From Site-B1 sp963722665 (GTDB taxonomy: Bacteria; Bacteroidota; Bacteroidia; Flavobacteriales; Flavobacteriaceae): a stretch of 64,000 bases of DNA. The stretch covers positions 62,001 to 126,000 of the forward strand of contig CAVRNW010000022.1 of NCBI GenBank assembly GCA_963722665.1, in the 5' to 3' direction. The position numbers and the translations under genes were made by a program. Shown piece after piece: positions 27,937-38,390 of this stretch. The notes under the pieces were generated by a model. It saw only the letters and a list, made by a program, of their open reading frames with translations, had not been told where the DNA came from and ran no database searches. Numbering within the stretch: the first letter of the stretch is position 1; each line of letters opens with the position of its first letter.

Positions 27937-29181
27937 ATGCAAATTACTTCAGCAATACAATCAAGAAAAATTACTCCGGAGCAACTGTTTATGTTAAGTG
28001 TTCTGACAGTAAATGGAGGGAACTATTTATACAATCTTATTCTTGGCAGATTACTAGGTCCGGAACAATTTGCAGATGCGGCAGTTTTAATAACATTTTT
28101 ATTAGTATTATCCTTTGTGGCAATGACATTTCAGTTAGTCACTGCAAAATTCTCGGTCGTTTTTGAAAACGACTCTTTTAAAAATTTTATGTCCAAAATT
28201 TATAAAAATGCAAGCCTTGTAGGTATTGGTTTAGGTGTATTAATTATTGGCTTTTCAAATCAATTACAGCAGGTTTTTAATACCTCCTCTTCAAGTATGT
28301 TTATCATTTTTGGAATTGGTGTGCCTTTATACTTTTTAATGAGTGTAAACAGAGGTGTTTTTCAAGGAAAAAAAGAATTTAAATCTTTATCAATTACGTA
28401 TCAAGCCGAAATGTTAAGCCGATTGCTAATTACTTTAGCATTAATATTTTTCTTTGATATCCAATCATCAGTTGTTATTGCCATAGGGATTTTAATCTCT
28501 TTCGGATTTGGATTGGTGCCTTTTAAGTTCAATAACCTAAGTTTTAAAACTAAAGAAATTATAGAAGTTTCTAAAACGAAACAAGTACGAAGCTTTTTTA
28601 TCATCACAGCGTTTTATGAACTGACTCAAATCATCATCAACAATAGTGATATTCTTTTGGTAAAACATTATTTTGAGTCTTATGAAGCAGGGTTATATGC
28701 ATCTCTAGCTTTAATTGGTCGCATAGTTTACTTTGTAGCCTGGATGTTTGTCATGTTGTTATTACCAACGGTTGTTCAGCTTAAAAAAGAAGGAAAAGAA
28801 ACAGCTCCAATTTTATTTAAATATGTTGGTTATATAGCAGGAATTGCAACAAGTATTGTTTTTGGCTGCGTGCTATTCCCGGAAACAGCGATTACTCTAT
28901 TATTTGGAGACAGTTATTTAGCTATGGCTCCTCTATTATGGAAATACGCTTTGGCAACAGGCTTATTCGCGGTATCAAATATTTTTGCCTATTACTATTT
29001 GTCATTGGATAGATATATTCCTGTAGTAATTTCCGGTGTATTTGGTATGCTTCAAATGGTATTGGTTGTCTTTTATCACGATAGTCTTGAACAAGTAGTG
29101 CATATGCAGATCATTGCAATGGTTTTGCTACTGGTAGTACAACTATTCTTCTTTGTTTTAAATCAGAAAAACGAAAAATAG
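27937..29181 (+). CDS. MOP-superfamily polysaccharide flippase (Wzx-like)
   Basis: 414 residues with 12 predicted membrane helices. The N-terminal LTVNGGNYLYNLILGRLLGPEQFADAAVL is the typical start of the polysaccharide-transporter branch of the MOP/MATE superfamily, with MSVNRGVFQGKKEF as the intracellular loop. It would move a lipid-linked sugar across the inner membrane. Intact. It belongs to the locus by its LytTR-like promoter. Confidence 0.87.
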   Translation: MQITSAIQSRKITPEQLFMLSVLTVNGGNYLYNLILGRLLGPEQFADAAVLITFLLVLSFVAMTFQLVTAKFSVVFENDSFKNFMSKIYKNASLVGIGLGVLIIGFSNQLQQVFNTSSSSMFIIFGIGVPLYFLMSVNRGVFQGKKEFKSLSITYQAEMLSRLLITLALIFFFDIQSSVVIAIGILISFGFGLVPFKFNNLSFKTKEIIEVSKTKQVRSFFIITAFYELTQIIINNSDILLVKHYFESYEAGLYASLALIGRIVYFVAWMFVMLLLPTVVQLKKEGKETAPILFKYVGYIAGIATSIVFGCVLFPETAITLLFGDSYLAMAPLLWKYALATGLFAVSNIFAYYYLSLDRYIPVVISGVFGMLQMVLVVFYHDSLEQVVHMQIIAMVLLLVVQLFFFVLNQKNEK

Positions 29182-29204
29182 ATTTGGAATAAATTGAGAG
29201 GATT

Positions 29205-29314
29205 TTGTCATTCAGAACACAATGTCATTCAAAGATTTCGTCGATAGCATGTGACGTCAATACAGGCTTTCGAAGAATCTCATAAACCTCTCTATATTTC
29301 CTTCTGAATGACAA
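29205..29314. repeat. Intergenic inverted-repeat element
   Basis: Perfect 13-bp arms TTGTCATTCAGAA (29205-29217) and TTCTGAATGACAA (29302-29314) enclose about 84 bp. Nested pairs GAGAGG/CCTCTC and AGATTTCG/CGAAGAATCT suggest a longer imperfect hairpin. No ORF. Typical of non-autonomous palindromic repeats of Flavobacteriia. Confidence 0.7.
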
Positions 29315-29356
29315 TAAATCAACTATCGACTATTGGACAAATCTAAAGCTTTGTAC

Positions 29357-29425
29357 CATTCACCTACAGTAAAAGGCATTCTGTCTAAAGACACTGAGTT
29401 TACTCTGTTTTAAGCTGCAAATTTG
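29357..29425 (+). promoter_or_regulatory. LytTR-type direct repeat and promoter of GT4 gene (site C)
   Basis: Half-sites CATTCACCTACA (29357-29368) and ATTCTGTCTAAA (29378-29389). The second matches in its 3' half (TCTAAA at the 21-bp phase) and has one extra base in the middle. CAAATTTG at 29418-29425 is a one-base variant of TANNTTTG, 29 bp after the second half-site and 37 bp before the ATG. Confidence 0.55.
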
Positions 29426-29461
29426 TAGTGTAATTAATAATAAACACAAAAAACACATATT

Positions 29462-30679
29462 ATGAAATTAGCAATTGTAACAGCATATCCGCCAAGTAAA
29501 GTAACTTTAAACGAGTATGCATATCATTTAGTAAAACACTTCAGGCAAAAACAAAACATTACAGAATTAGTATTGTTAACAGATAAAACTGAAGGTACAA
29601 AAGATGTTTCTTTTACAGAAGAAGGTTGTAAGATTACAGTTAAAGAATGTTGGGAATTTAATAGCTATTCAAACATTGTAAATGTAACAAAAGCAATCAA
29701 CCAAACGAAACCAGATGCTGTATTGTTCAACTTACAGTTCATGAAGTTTGGAGACAAGAAAATTGCTGCTGCCTTAGGTTTAATGTTACCATTAGTTTGT
29801 AAATTAAAACGCATCCCAAACATTGTTTTATTGCACAATATATTAGAAGAAGTAGATTTAGGATCTGCTGGGTTTACATCAAACAAATTACTTCAAAAAG
29901 TATATGGTTTTATAGGAACTACCTTAACAAAGTTGATTTTACAAGCAGATACCGTTGCAGTAACGATGCAGAAATACGTTACTATCTTAGAAGATAAATA
30001 TAATGCCAAAAATGTAAAATTGATACCTCATGGTACGTTTGAAATTCCGACAGAACCTGATTTCAAAGTGTCTACAGCACCCATGCAGATCATGACCTTT
30101 GGAAAATTTGGAACCTACAAGAAAGTAGAATCTATGATTGAAGCGGTTGAAAAAGTGAGACAAACTACAGGTTTAGATCTGGAAGTTGTTATTGCTGGAA
30201 CAGACAACCCAAATGTACCTGGTTATCTTGCTAAAGTTCAAAACGATTATAAGCATGTGCCACAGCTGCGATTTACAGGTTATGTTGAAGAGCATGAAGT
30301 ACCAACATTATTCAATGAAAGTGCGGTAGTGGTCTTCCCTTATACTTCAACAACAGGAAGCTCTGGTGTGCTACATCAGGCAGGAAGTTATGGTAAAGCG
30401 GTTGTCATGCCAGATCTAGGTGATTTAGCCTTATTAGTAAAGGATGAAGGATATCAAGGTGAATTCTTTGAGCCTACAAGTGTTGATAGTTTGGCCAATG
30501 CTATTGAAGCTATTGTTACAAATGAAGACTACCGGATTGAATTAGGGAAGATAAATTACAAAGCTGCAACAGCACATCCAATGAGTGAGATTGCTCAAAT
30601 GTATATCAATTCTTTTAACACAATTATCGATTCAAGAACTAATTCTAAATCATTAGAAGTTCAAAAGGTTAATCTTTAG
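29462..30679 (+). CDS. Glycosyltransferase family 4/group 1
   Basis: 405 residues of GT-B fold. The N-terminal half starts MKLAIVTAYPPSKVTLNEYAYHLVKHF. The C-terminal half has MTFGKFGTYKKVESMIEA, VVIAGTDNP, LRFTGYVEEHEVPTLFNESAVVVFPYTST and GSSGVLHQAGSYGKAVV, where the Glu/Gly-rich donor site of the family lies (here the usual EGFG-type Glu is replaced by a TGSSG run). A cytoplasmic enzyme adding a sugar to a lipid-linked or polymeric acceptor. It converges with the glycoside hydrolase gene (ends overlap by 11 bp). Confidence 0.87.
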   Translation: MKLAIVTAYPPSKVTLNEYAYHLVKHFRQKQNITELVLLTDKTEGTKDVSFTEEGCKITVKECWEFNSYSNIVNVTKAINQTKPDAVLFNLQFMKFGDKKIAAALGLMLPLVCKLKRIPNIVLLHNILEEVDLGSAGFTSNKLLQKVYGFIGTTLTKLILQADTVAVTMQKYVTILEDKYNAKNVKLIPHGTFEIPTEPDFKVSTAPMQIMTFGKFGTYKKVESMIEAVEKVRQTTGLDLEVVIAGTDNPNVPGYLAKVQNDYKHVPQLRFTGYVEEHEVPTLFNESAVVVFPYTSTTGSSGVLHQAGSYGKAVVMPDLGDLALLVKDEGYQGEFFEPTSVDSLANAIEAIVTNEDYRIELGKINYKAATAHPMSEIAQMYINSFNTIIDSRTNSKSLEVQKVNL

Positions 30680-32187
30680 AAATATAGTTGAAAGATTCCT
30701 TTTTTGTTCCATCTACAGAAATAAAACCAAAATGCTGTTGAGCATTTTTACGCCAGGGAAGTCTGCCAACGACTTCCTTTGGTATTTCTCCAAAGTCATA
30801 TAGCGTCCAGGACATATTTGGGATATTTAATTCTTTAAATTGTTGGTATGCTGTATTATGATATTCAGCTTGGGTGGTTTCTGAATTACCAAATGGATTC
30901 CACAATCCGCGATAAGAAGAAAGCCCATACTCTGTTATAGCAATAGGTTTGTCATCAATTTTGGCCTGTAAGTTGGCATAGGTCCGGCCCAGGTCTTCAA
31001 TTTTATTGTAATAATGAAAAGACACAAAGTCAACTTTATCCATTAATAAAGTTGCGCTTTCAGCATTAGACCAGCCAATTGTAACGGGATGTTGCCCATC
31101 TATTGATTTAACCATTTGAATGACAGTTTCTAACCAAGCCATGACGTTTTCCCGTCCTCTGGACTCAAAATCTAAATCAGGTTCATTCTTAATATCCCAG
31201 GCTAAAATCGCTGGATGATCTTTAAAAGCAGAAACAATGGATTCGGCATGTTTTCTGTTAAGCGTCCAATCAAGAACCGAATAATTACCATAAAAATCGA
31301 AAAGCGTTAAAACTACTTTTAAATTGCTTTCTTCAGCAGCATCTAAAGTTTGTTTTAATTTTTCGAGCTTTTTAGGATTAACTTCTGCTTTTCCGAAGTC
31401 ATCATATTGAACAAAAATCCTAACCGAATTTAAACCAGCATCTTTAATAATTTTGAAGTCTTTTGAAATAGTATCTTTATTGAAACCCTCTCCAAACATA
31501 TTCCAAGGTGTTGCTTGCGGATAGTAATTGATGCCTTTAATTTTTAAACTATCTGTTGAAACGGTTTCGGTTTCTACATCATATGTTTCGGTAATTTCTT
31601 TTACCATATGTCTAATACGCCAAAAACCATCTTCCAGAAGCAATATGATCTTGTAAGTAGAGATTTCCTGTGTTTCTAACATTAGGATTCCGGTCTTATA
31701 AACGCGTTTGTATTCAAGCACATTGCGATCTGTTATTACCGCTAACTGACCATCTTCACTAAAGAATTCCAAGGTAGGATGATGTTCTAAAGAGGTGCCT
31801 TCAATGGTTATATTTTCAGCTTTATTGAGCTCTAAAACACTTAATATGTTTTTTCGTGCATTTTCAGTGTAATAATCATCAATTACCAGTTTCATGATTG
31901 GTCATAAAAGCCACATATTTTACATACCATGCATCCAGATAGTCATTCTCAATGGAATTTAATGTGGCCTGGTCTATGGGTCGACCTTCGTTATTTAAAG
32001 GAGACCATTCTACACTGGGTAGGTATTGGTCAATTTTTTTAACCTCAGTATGCAGCATACTATTGCGATCGGCACCAGTATTCAAGTAGCTGAATAGTGC
32101 ACTAATACCAAACACAACAAGGCCAATAATCACTACATAAGATAGCACAAGGATACTTCGCAATATGGTTTTATTGGTTTTTACCAT
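30669..32187 (-). CDS. Membrane-anchored GH5-like glycoside hydrolase (one frameshift)
   Basis: The first part (MVKTNKTILRSILVLSYVVII) is a membrane anchor followed by LDAWYVKYVAFMTNH. It continues in another frame from about 31890 as LVIDDYYTENARKNI, a SnoaL-like stretch. The C-terminal catalytic barrel shows GINYYPQATPW, GLNSVRIFVQYDDFG, IKNEPDLDF (acid/base Glu) and IAITEYGLSS (nucleophile Glu), the clan A pattern of GH5-like enzymes. Inside a polysaccharide locus it may trim or release the polymer, like BcsZ or PslG in other systems. The join is an inference; two overlapping genes are possible. Confidence 0.78.
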
Positions 32188-33399
32188 GGTCGTTTTAATT
32201 CATAGATTTTTTCAAGTCCTGCTGTTCTAATTTTTAAAATGTAATTATCTTCCGGGAAGATATCAGGATTTAGTTTAAAAGTAACGTTACCTGCTAGCAG
32301 TTTGCTTATTAATTGTTTGAATTAAATATTGATCTCTATAAACGGAAAGGCTTACATTGAAACCGTCCGGGATGAGTTGTTGCATAAAACTTTTTAAAGG
32401 ACCAACAGTGACTGTCCTTTTGTCCTCAGAGAATGTGACTTCAAATTCATCAAATAGTTGTTCAAAGCTGCAAGTTATCTCATCACTTTCAGCCATTCCA
32501 TGAATAAAAGCCTTGACGTTCCATTCTTCGGCATGATCAGGATGAATAATTTTAGCTGTAGCAATGCCGTTAATTGAAGTTCCGGAGGTTTTTAAAATAC
32601 CTCCTTTTTTGGTTGTGATATAAAACTCCACAAATGTCCCGTCTTCAATAACATTCTCATAATCATCCAGAATTCTTGACGTTGATAAGATGACTATTTG
32701 GTTACCATCGGCATAATTATGATTGCGATGTTCTGAAATTGAAAAATTTGTTGGGACAGATGCCAGTACGTTAATGTCAAATTCTTTTGAGGCTGTTCCT
32801 AAACTCACTGAACTAATAAGGATACGACCTGTCTGTTTTGGCGAATAAATATATTTGTAAGCTATTAGATGATTTGTATTAATTTCAGAATCAATCTCCG
32901 AAGCTAAGAATTGAGTCTTGATAGTTACCAAGGTGCTGTCTTGAGCAGGGTTGTCTAATTCATCCGTTGGGATTCCGACGATCATGGAAAAATCGGTTTC
33001 GCCAGCTTGAATACTGGGTGGTCCTAAATAAGATTCTATGGTATTTACAGAAGATTTTGGTTTTATGTAAAAACTGCTCGAAAGATTTTGGTCTTCATTA
33101 ATAAGTTTCCAATTTACGATTCCCGATTTAGCACTTATAGTTTCTGGAATGTAATAGATAAGTAAATTATTTTCAGATTTTGGCAATAATAGGGTTGAGC
33201 CATAACTGTTAGATATGTATAAATTCGGACTTATAATTGACTCACTTCTAAATCTTAATTCAATTTGTTCACCAGCTGTAAATTCAGTTTCTAAAGTCAG
33301 TAGTTTTATTTGATCTTTAATTTGAGATGGCTGTGTGTTAAAAGATAAGCCTAGAAGCATGAGCCCAAATAGTAATATATATGTGAATTTATGTTTCAT
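32181..33399 (-). CDS. Exported protein with Ig-like domains, polysaccharide locus (one frameshift)
   Basis: About 405 residues with a signal peptide (MKHKFTYILLFGLMLLGLSFN). Domains are beta-rich: AGEQIELRFRSESI, a central GPPSIQAGETDFSMIVGIPTDELDNP, and an invasin-like Ig module with FVEFYITTKKGGILKTSGTSINGIATAKIIHP. The frame breaks near 32300 and continues as LLAGNVTFKLNPDIF to a stop at 32181, which overlaps the hydrolase ATG. Its ATG shares a base with the stop of the large membrane protein gene. Family not recognised; a periplasmic structural part of the export apparatus is a guess. Confidence 0.65.
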
Positions 33400-36300
33400 T
33401 AATCAGGGTTTCCTATATAAGCGTTCATTTCAATCTTTATAAAACTGTAGTCAGGATGATTTATGGGTTGCAAAACACTTTCTGTTTGATTATTAATTCT
33501 ATTTGGAACTACTTTATTTGATATGGTCTCGTTGGGTAACCCATTCACAAAACAGTTTTGCATATCTTCTGTAATCACTTTAAATGCGTCATTTTGTAAT
33601 ATAGAATAGGAAAAGTGTTGCTGCCTCTGCTGTCTGATCCCGTTTTCTAAAAATAAGTGGTCAACCCATACCATGTTTTTTTTAGCATTATAATAAGTGA
33701 TGAGTAACTGAGGGATGGTAATTTCATCCAGTCCGCTATTAAAAAGTTGTCCTTCAATACTTTCAGGATATACATTTAGATCACTTAAGACGATGTCCTT
33801 GTAAAGATCTGAACCTGAAACATTGCCAGCTACCTGTAAATTGAATTTTGTAGGGGGCGATTCAAAATTAACAGGTGTAAATTCATCTGGATTGAAGGTT
33901 TTTGGAATGGAGTCTTTGGTATTAGACCAGGCAATGCCCTCAAAGTTGATCTTAAAACTGCTCACTTCTTTAGGCATTAATTTGTGTTTGACATGATATT
34001 TAGAATTGTACGTGGCCAATTCTTTATTCTCACTATTGTAGAGGCTTCCTTTTAAGACAACATCTGCAGGCACATTATCTATATTCTGAATTTCTCCAAC
34101 AATTGCATAATGTTCATTAAACTTTACCAGTTTTGCCGTCAGGATTTCTAAAACAGGTTGTTTTAATATATCTTCATGATGAGTTTGCTCGGTGGTAATT
34201 CGTCTTCGGCCTTGATTGAAATATTTGGTTACATTTTCAGAATACAACTGATCTGGAGGAAGATCAAGGTCTAAATCCTCTGGTTCTAAATACCATTTGT
34301 TGTTCTGTTTTATTAGTGTTTTATAATCTGTCTTTGAGATTTTTTCAAGTGGTGTGATCCAATGCCGTATTTACTTTAACCGTAGCCATAGTATCGGTTT
34401 TATTAGTGATAATAGTTTCAATAGCATCTAATTTAGCATAAGAACTAAGTAAACCATCTGTTACAGAAATTTCGAGCATGTATTGGGCTATGGATAAATT
34501 TCGGTTTGGATTTATAAGTTTATGGGCTTTTTCAAATTCTTTAAAATCCAAAGCATCGTAATAGGCCATGATCGCATTTTCAGGTGAACGTTGAGAATCA
34601 TTTTTTAAATAGAAGATATAAAGACCATAGCAAATGATTAGTGCAAGAAGTATTGCCCAAATATGAGTGACCTTTAAAACAGACCTTGAAAATTTAGTGT
34701 AATTATTTTGAACGTTCAAATAGGCAACCTTTTCTTTCACTTTGGATTTTAAAGTTCTTAGCCATAGCATTTGAATATTCAGTATAAAGGCAATTAATAC
34801 GGTCAAAATCGGAATGATTCCCCAAAGTAATTTTTGCCATTTACTAACATCTTCTTTGGGCAAAATGGAAGACAATGGAGGAACATTAAGTTTTTCCCAA
34901 ACCATAATGCCATTTTCAAGTTGTCTTAAACGTTGCCAACCACAGAAATAGAGAATGGGATCGTAAAATTTATCGTTGGAGAAAATGTACTTCAAATTAT
35001 ATTTTTCCGGTGTTGTTAAAAATTGCTGCAAGGACCCAATACCTTCAACACCTTTAAATTTTGAATTTTCTAAACGCTCTATTGGTCTTGTGGTTAATTC
35101 AGGTAATCGTCCTTGCAGAATGATAATTTCCATCAACAGCTTAAGGCATTGGTTTGTGAGGCTAACCAAGCCATCTGATCACCAAATCCTAAAGTCATAT
35201 AATCGCCATTGATCGTGTTGATCCTGATTAAGAAAATTAACGATTGGTAACATTTTAATTTGTTGTGGTTGTGATGGTCTAAAATAACTCAGACTAATTG
35301 TAAAAATGGTCATGAATACAAAAAGTCCGGCAAGAATTCCACCAATGATCCGGTGATAAATAGCACCAAATTTTTCTTGTATTAATGTTTTAAGATCCCC
35401 TTCAACAAAACGATAGGTAAATTCACCAAATAATGGCAAGGACATGATGGATGCCCAAAGGTAAATCGGTCTAATGTTAAAATATTAAAAGCTGTTTCAC
35501 CAAGCACCATCCTTGGAATAGGTGTCGTTCCTCCTGTACCCAAAATAAAGAGAATGGTTATAGATAGTCCGAAGAACAAATAGCGTTTGCTGTAATATCT
35601 ATAAAAAATATAAGGTAAAAGAATAAGTAAAATTCCCCATGGAATTAAGAAGAATACCAAACCTGATGAGGTTATTTCGAAAAAATTATCCCGAGATCCA
35701 TGTGGAATTGGAACTTGGGTAATAGGATTATTTTTGGAGTTTATCCAATAAGGCAAAATACATCCAACGATTATAACCAAGGACATCAAACCAAATCCTA
35801 TTATTCGTTTAAAGAGTTTCATAAAACTCTTCAAAAAGACTTTAAAGGTGACTTCTTTCATGGATTGGACCTGTTCTCTGGATTGGTCCATGATCACCAT
35901 CCCAATTAAAGGAAAAATAAAGAAGACCATTCCAAAGATTGGAGTGACATGATGTGAAGTAACCGTTACAGCAATTAATGATAGTGAGGTAAATAGAAAT
36001 CTATAACGACCTGTTTTCAACCAAAGATAAATTTCAGGTAAGGCATGCATAAAAACAGAAATACCTATAATACTTGGTAATTGTCCAAATATGTGAAGCG
36101 TTTCCACAAACGAAGAAGAAAACACAGCTAAAATGGCAGCATAACCAGCAACTGTTTTGTTTGAAGTTATCAGTAATGAAAAGCGATAAACTCCGGTTAT
36201 AAACAATACAATGGAGATGAGAGCAACGGTAAACAATCCAAATTTTAATCCACCAATAAATGACAAGGCCGCTATGGCCTGATGTACCAAAGGTGGATAG

Positions 36301-36493
36301 CTCATTACTGTAAACCCTGTATACCATTTATAGTTCCATGGTTCAAACCAACTATTGAGCATAATGATCAGCAAAAAACAAGATGGATCAATGCATCATA
36401 GGTCGTTTCCAAAGTAAAAAAAATAGAAGTGCCATGAAAAGCTAATCCTAAAAGGACAGCTACGATTAAGTATTTATTTGAGGTTTCCTTCAT
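33399..36493 (-). CDS. Large multi-pass membrane protein of the polysaccharide locus (several frameshifts)
   Basis: About 1030 residues when joined; frame changes near 36375, 35450, 35175 and 34345. It starts MKETSNKYLIVAVLLGLAFHG. FEPWNYKWYTGFTVMSYPPLVHQ follows, the kind of luminal loop seen in YfhO/GT-C-like membrane glycosyltransferases. About ten helices follow. The C-terminal third is soluble (RSPENAIMAYYDALDFKEFEKAHKLINP, then QTHHEDILKQPVLEILTAKLVKFNEHYAIVGEIQN). It may be a polymerase or transferase, but I do not recognise a characterised family. First gene of a three-gene minus-strand operon divergent from the REC-GT2 gene across site D. Confidence 0.68.
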
Positions 36494-36553
36494 TTAAAGC
36501 CTAAGCTGTTACGATAGTGTAAATATAAATAATTTAAATAGTGGTTCATTTTT

Positions 36554-36643
36554 TAATTATCTACAGCAATCTACCATTCGTCGACACTAAGTATGAGCTT
36601 AAGCTAAATAAGATTTTTTGAAACGTCTTCCATAGTACTTTTG
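36554..36643. promoter_or_regulatory. LytTR-type direct repeat between membrane protein and REC-GT2 genes (site D)
   Basis: Half-sites TAATTATCTACA (36554-36565) and CATTCGTCGACA (36575-36586), 21 bp apart. An exact TANNTTTG element, TACTTTTG, lies at 36636-36643, 50 bp after the second half-site and 31 bp before the ATG at 36674; a TTG lies 15 bp upstream of it. Lies between divergent operons. Confidence 0.65.
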
Positions 36644-36673
36644 AACCATCAATAACAAATAAAATAACTTATT

Positions 36674-37858
36674 ATGAAAGTTTTAGCAATAGATGACCAA
36701 CAATTAGTTTTACTTCCTTTAGAAAAGCGTTTAACCGAATTAGGTTACGAAGTGAAAATTGAAACGGACTCAACTAAAGGATTAGAATTATACGATTCAT
36801 TTAATCCAGATTTAGTAATAGTAGATATAAATATGCCTGGAGTTTCAGGATTGGATGTAGTAAAATATATAAGAGAAACCAAAAATTCTCAAACTCCTAT
36901 AATGGTGTTGTCTGGAAATACAAATGACAATACAATTACCGAAGGTTTCGAATTAGGGATTAATGATTATATGAAAAAACCTTTAAGCCTGAATGAAATT
37001 TGTGCTCGTGTAAAACGATTAATTGGTGCTCCGAAAGCACTGAATATAGAGGCAACAAGCAACGTTATGATACAACAACGTTGTGTTGGAGTTGTAATTC
37101 CTTGTTACAATGAGGAGGAGCGTTTGTTAAGTGAAGAATTTATCAATTATATAGATAAAAATTCTGGTTATCATTTATGTTTTGTAAATGATGGAAGTAA
37201 GGATAAAACTTTAGAGGTTTTAAAAAACTTACAAAAAGGAAGAGAAGATTTTATTACAGTTTATGATTGTGAAAAAAATGGAGGTAAGGCTGAAGCTGTA
37301 AGACTAGGAATGCTTCATATGGCTAAAAAAGAAGATCTGGATTATATAGGTTTTTTAGATGCGGATTTGTCTACAGATCTGACCGATTTTGATGATTTAG
37401 TTTCGACAATTGAAAATTCAGATTTCAAAATTGTTAGCGGTTCTCGAATTTCAAGAATGGGAGCAAATATTACCAAAGAATCAGCAAGAAAAATAATAAG
37501 CTTAACTATAAATTTCATTATTAGAAAAATTTTATCAATGGATTTTAAAGACACGCAATGTGGTGCTAAGATTTTCCATAAAGATGTTATAGAAATTGCA
37601 TTCAGTCAGAAGTTTGTGACTCAATGGATCTTTGATGTCGAAATCTTTAAAAGAATGACACAGCATTTTGGTTTAAAGAAGGCAAAAGCAATGCTTTGTG
37701 AACAACCATTAAAAAGATGGATTCATGCTGATGGCTCAAAATTATCGATGAAAGATTCAGTGAAAATTGTATTTCAATTAGCACAAATTGCCTGGGTGTA
37801 TAGAGCACAGAAAACTAATACTAAATCAGTTTTAGCAACTGAATTAAAAACAATCTAA
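36674..37858 (+). CDS. Response-regulator receiver domain fused to glycosyltransferase family 2
   Basis: 394 residues in one uninterrupted frame. Residues 1-120 form a complete receiver: IDDQQ with D7-D8, phospho-acceptor D51 (VIVDINMPGVSG), LSGNTND, and the switch Lys in YMKKPLSLNE. Residues 135-394 are a dolichyl-phosphate-mannose-synthase-like GT2: VVIPCYNEEERL, VNDGSKDKT, FLDADLSTDL (the DXD-like site) and QCGAKIF. No membrane segment. All receiver residues are intact, so phosphorylation could gate sugar transfer. Kinase partner unknown; the H-NOX kinase or Hpt encoded nearby are candidates. Promoter at site D. Confidence 0.9.
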   Translation: MKVLAIDDQQLVLLPLEKRLTELGYEVKIETDSTKGLELYDSFNPDLVIVDINMPGVSGLDVVKYIRETKNSQTPIMVLSGNTNDNTITEGFELGINDYMKKPLSLNEICARVKRLIGAPKALNIEATSNVMIQQRCVGVVIPCYNEEERLLSEEFINYIDKNSGYHLCFVNDGSKDKTLEVLKNLQKGREDFITVYDCEKNGGKAEAVRLGMLHMAKKEDLDYIGFLDADLSTDLTDFDDLVSTIENSDFKIVSGSRISRMGANITKESARKIISLTINFIIRKILSMDFKDTQCGAKIFHKDVIEIAFSQKFVTQWIFDVEIFKRMTQHFGLKKAKAMLCEQPLKRWIHADGSKLSMKDSVKIVFQLAQIAWVYRAQKTNTKSVLATELKTI

Positions 37859-37884
37859 TTATTAACCACTAAATCGCTTTAATA

Positions 37885-38379
37885 ATGAAAATAGGAATCA
37901 TCATCATATTCCATAATAACGAAAGAGATATTGATTCAAACTTTTTTATCGGACATTTCAATCAAGCTGAAAATTTAGAAATGTGTTTAGTAAATAATGA
38001 CAGTAGAGACAATACCTATCAGATGTTAAAAGAGATAAAAGAGGAGTGCGGAAATGTCTCGATTGTCAATATTAAGAAATTTAAATCAGATCTTTCAGCA
38101 GTTAGAGCAGGAGCCAGATATTTGTTTAATCAATTTAACTTACAGCACATAGGTTATGCAAGTTCTAAATCATTTAACACAAAATACCATGGTTTAAATG
38201 GATTGATTAAGGCGATAAGTAAAAACCAGGATGATATTTTGAAGTACAATATCCAAATTCTTGAAAAGCATGAAATAAAACAAACTTTGTTTCAAAGTCT
38301 ATTTTCAGTAATTGAATGTCTAAAAAAATTAAACATTGAGGATCAGTTTGTTAACCTTCAGTATCAAAGTAAATTTTAA
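37885..38379 (+). CDS. Short glycosyltransferase-like protein
   Basis: 164 residues. The start MKIGIIIIFHNNERDID and CLVNNDSRDNTYQMLKE are the nucleotide-sugar half of a GT-A (GT2) fold. The second half (LNGLIKAISKNQDDILKYN) lacks the DXD-like region and any acceptor domain, so it may be a non-catalytic or reduced GT2. It starts 26 bp after the REC-GT2 gene and 11 bp before manA. Confidence 0.65.
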   Translation: MKIGIIIIFHNNERDIDSNFFIGHFNQAENLEMCLVNNDSRDNTYQMLKEIKEECGNVSIVNIKKFKSDLSAVRAGARYLFNQFNLQHIGYASSKSFNTKYHGLNGLIKAISKNQDDILKYNIQILEKHEIKQTLFQSLFSVIECLKKLNIEDQFVNLQYQSKF

Positions 38380-38390
38380 AAAGAGAAAAA

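Noticed and set aside
29205..29314. Insertion sequence
   Set aside because: Inverted arms enclose only about 84 bp without an ORF or visible target duplication.
31879..32187. Separate small membrane protein upstream of the GH5-like gene
   Set aside because: The end of this frame (LDAWYVKYVAFMTNH) reads naturally into LVIDDYYTENARKN in the next frame, and similar breaks occur all over the window. One gene is more likely, though not proven.
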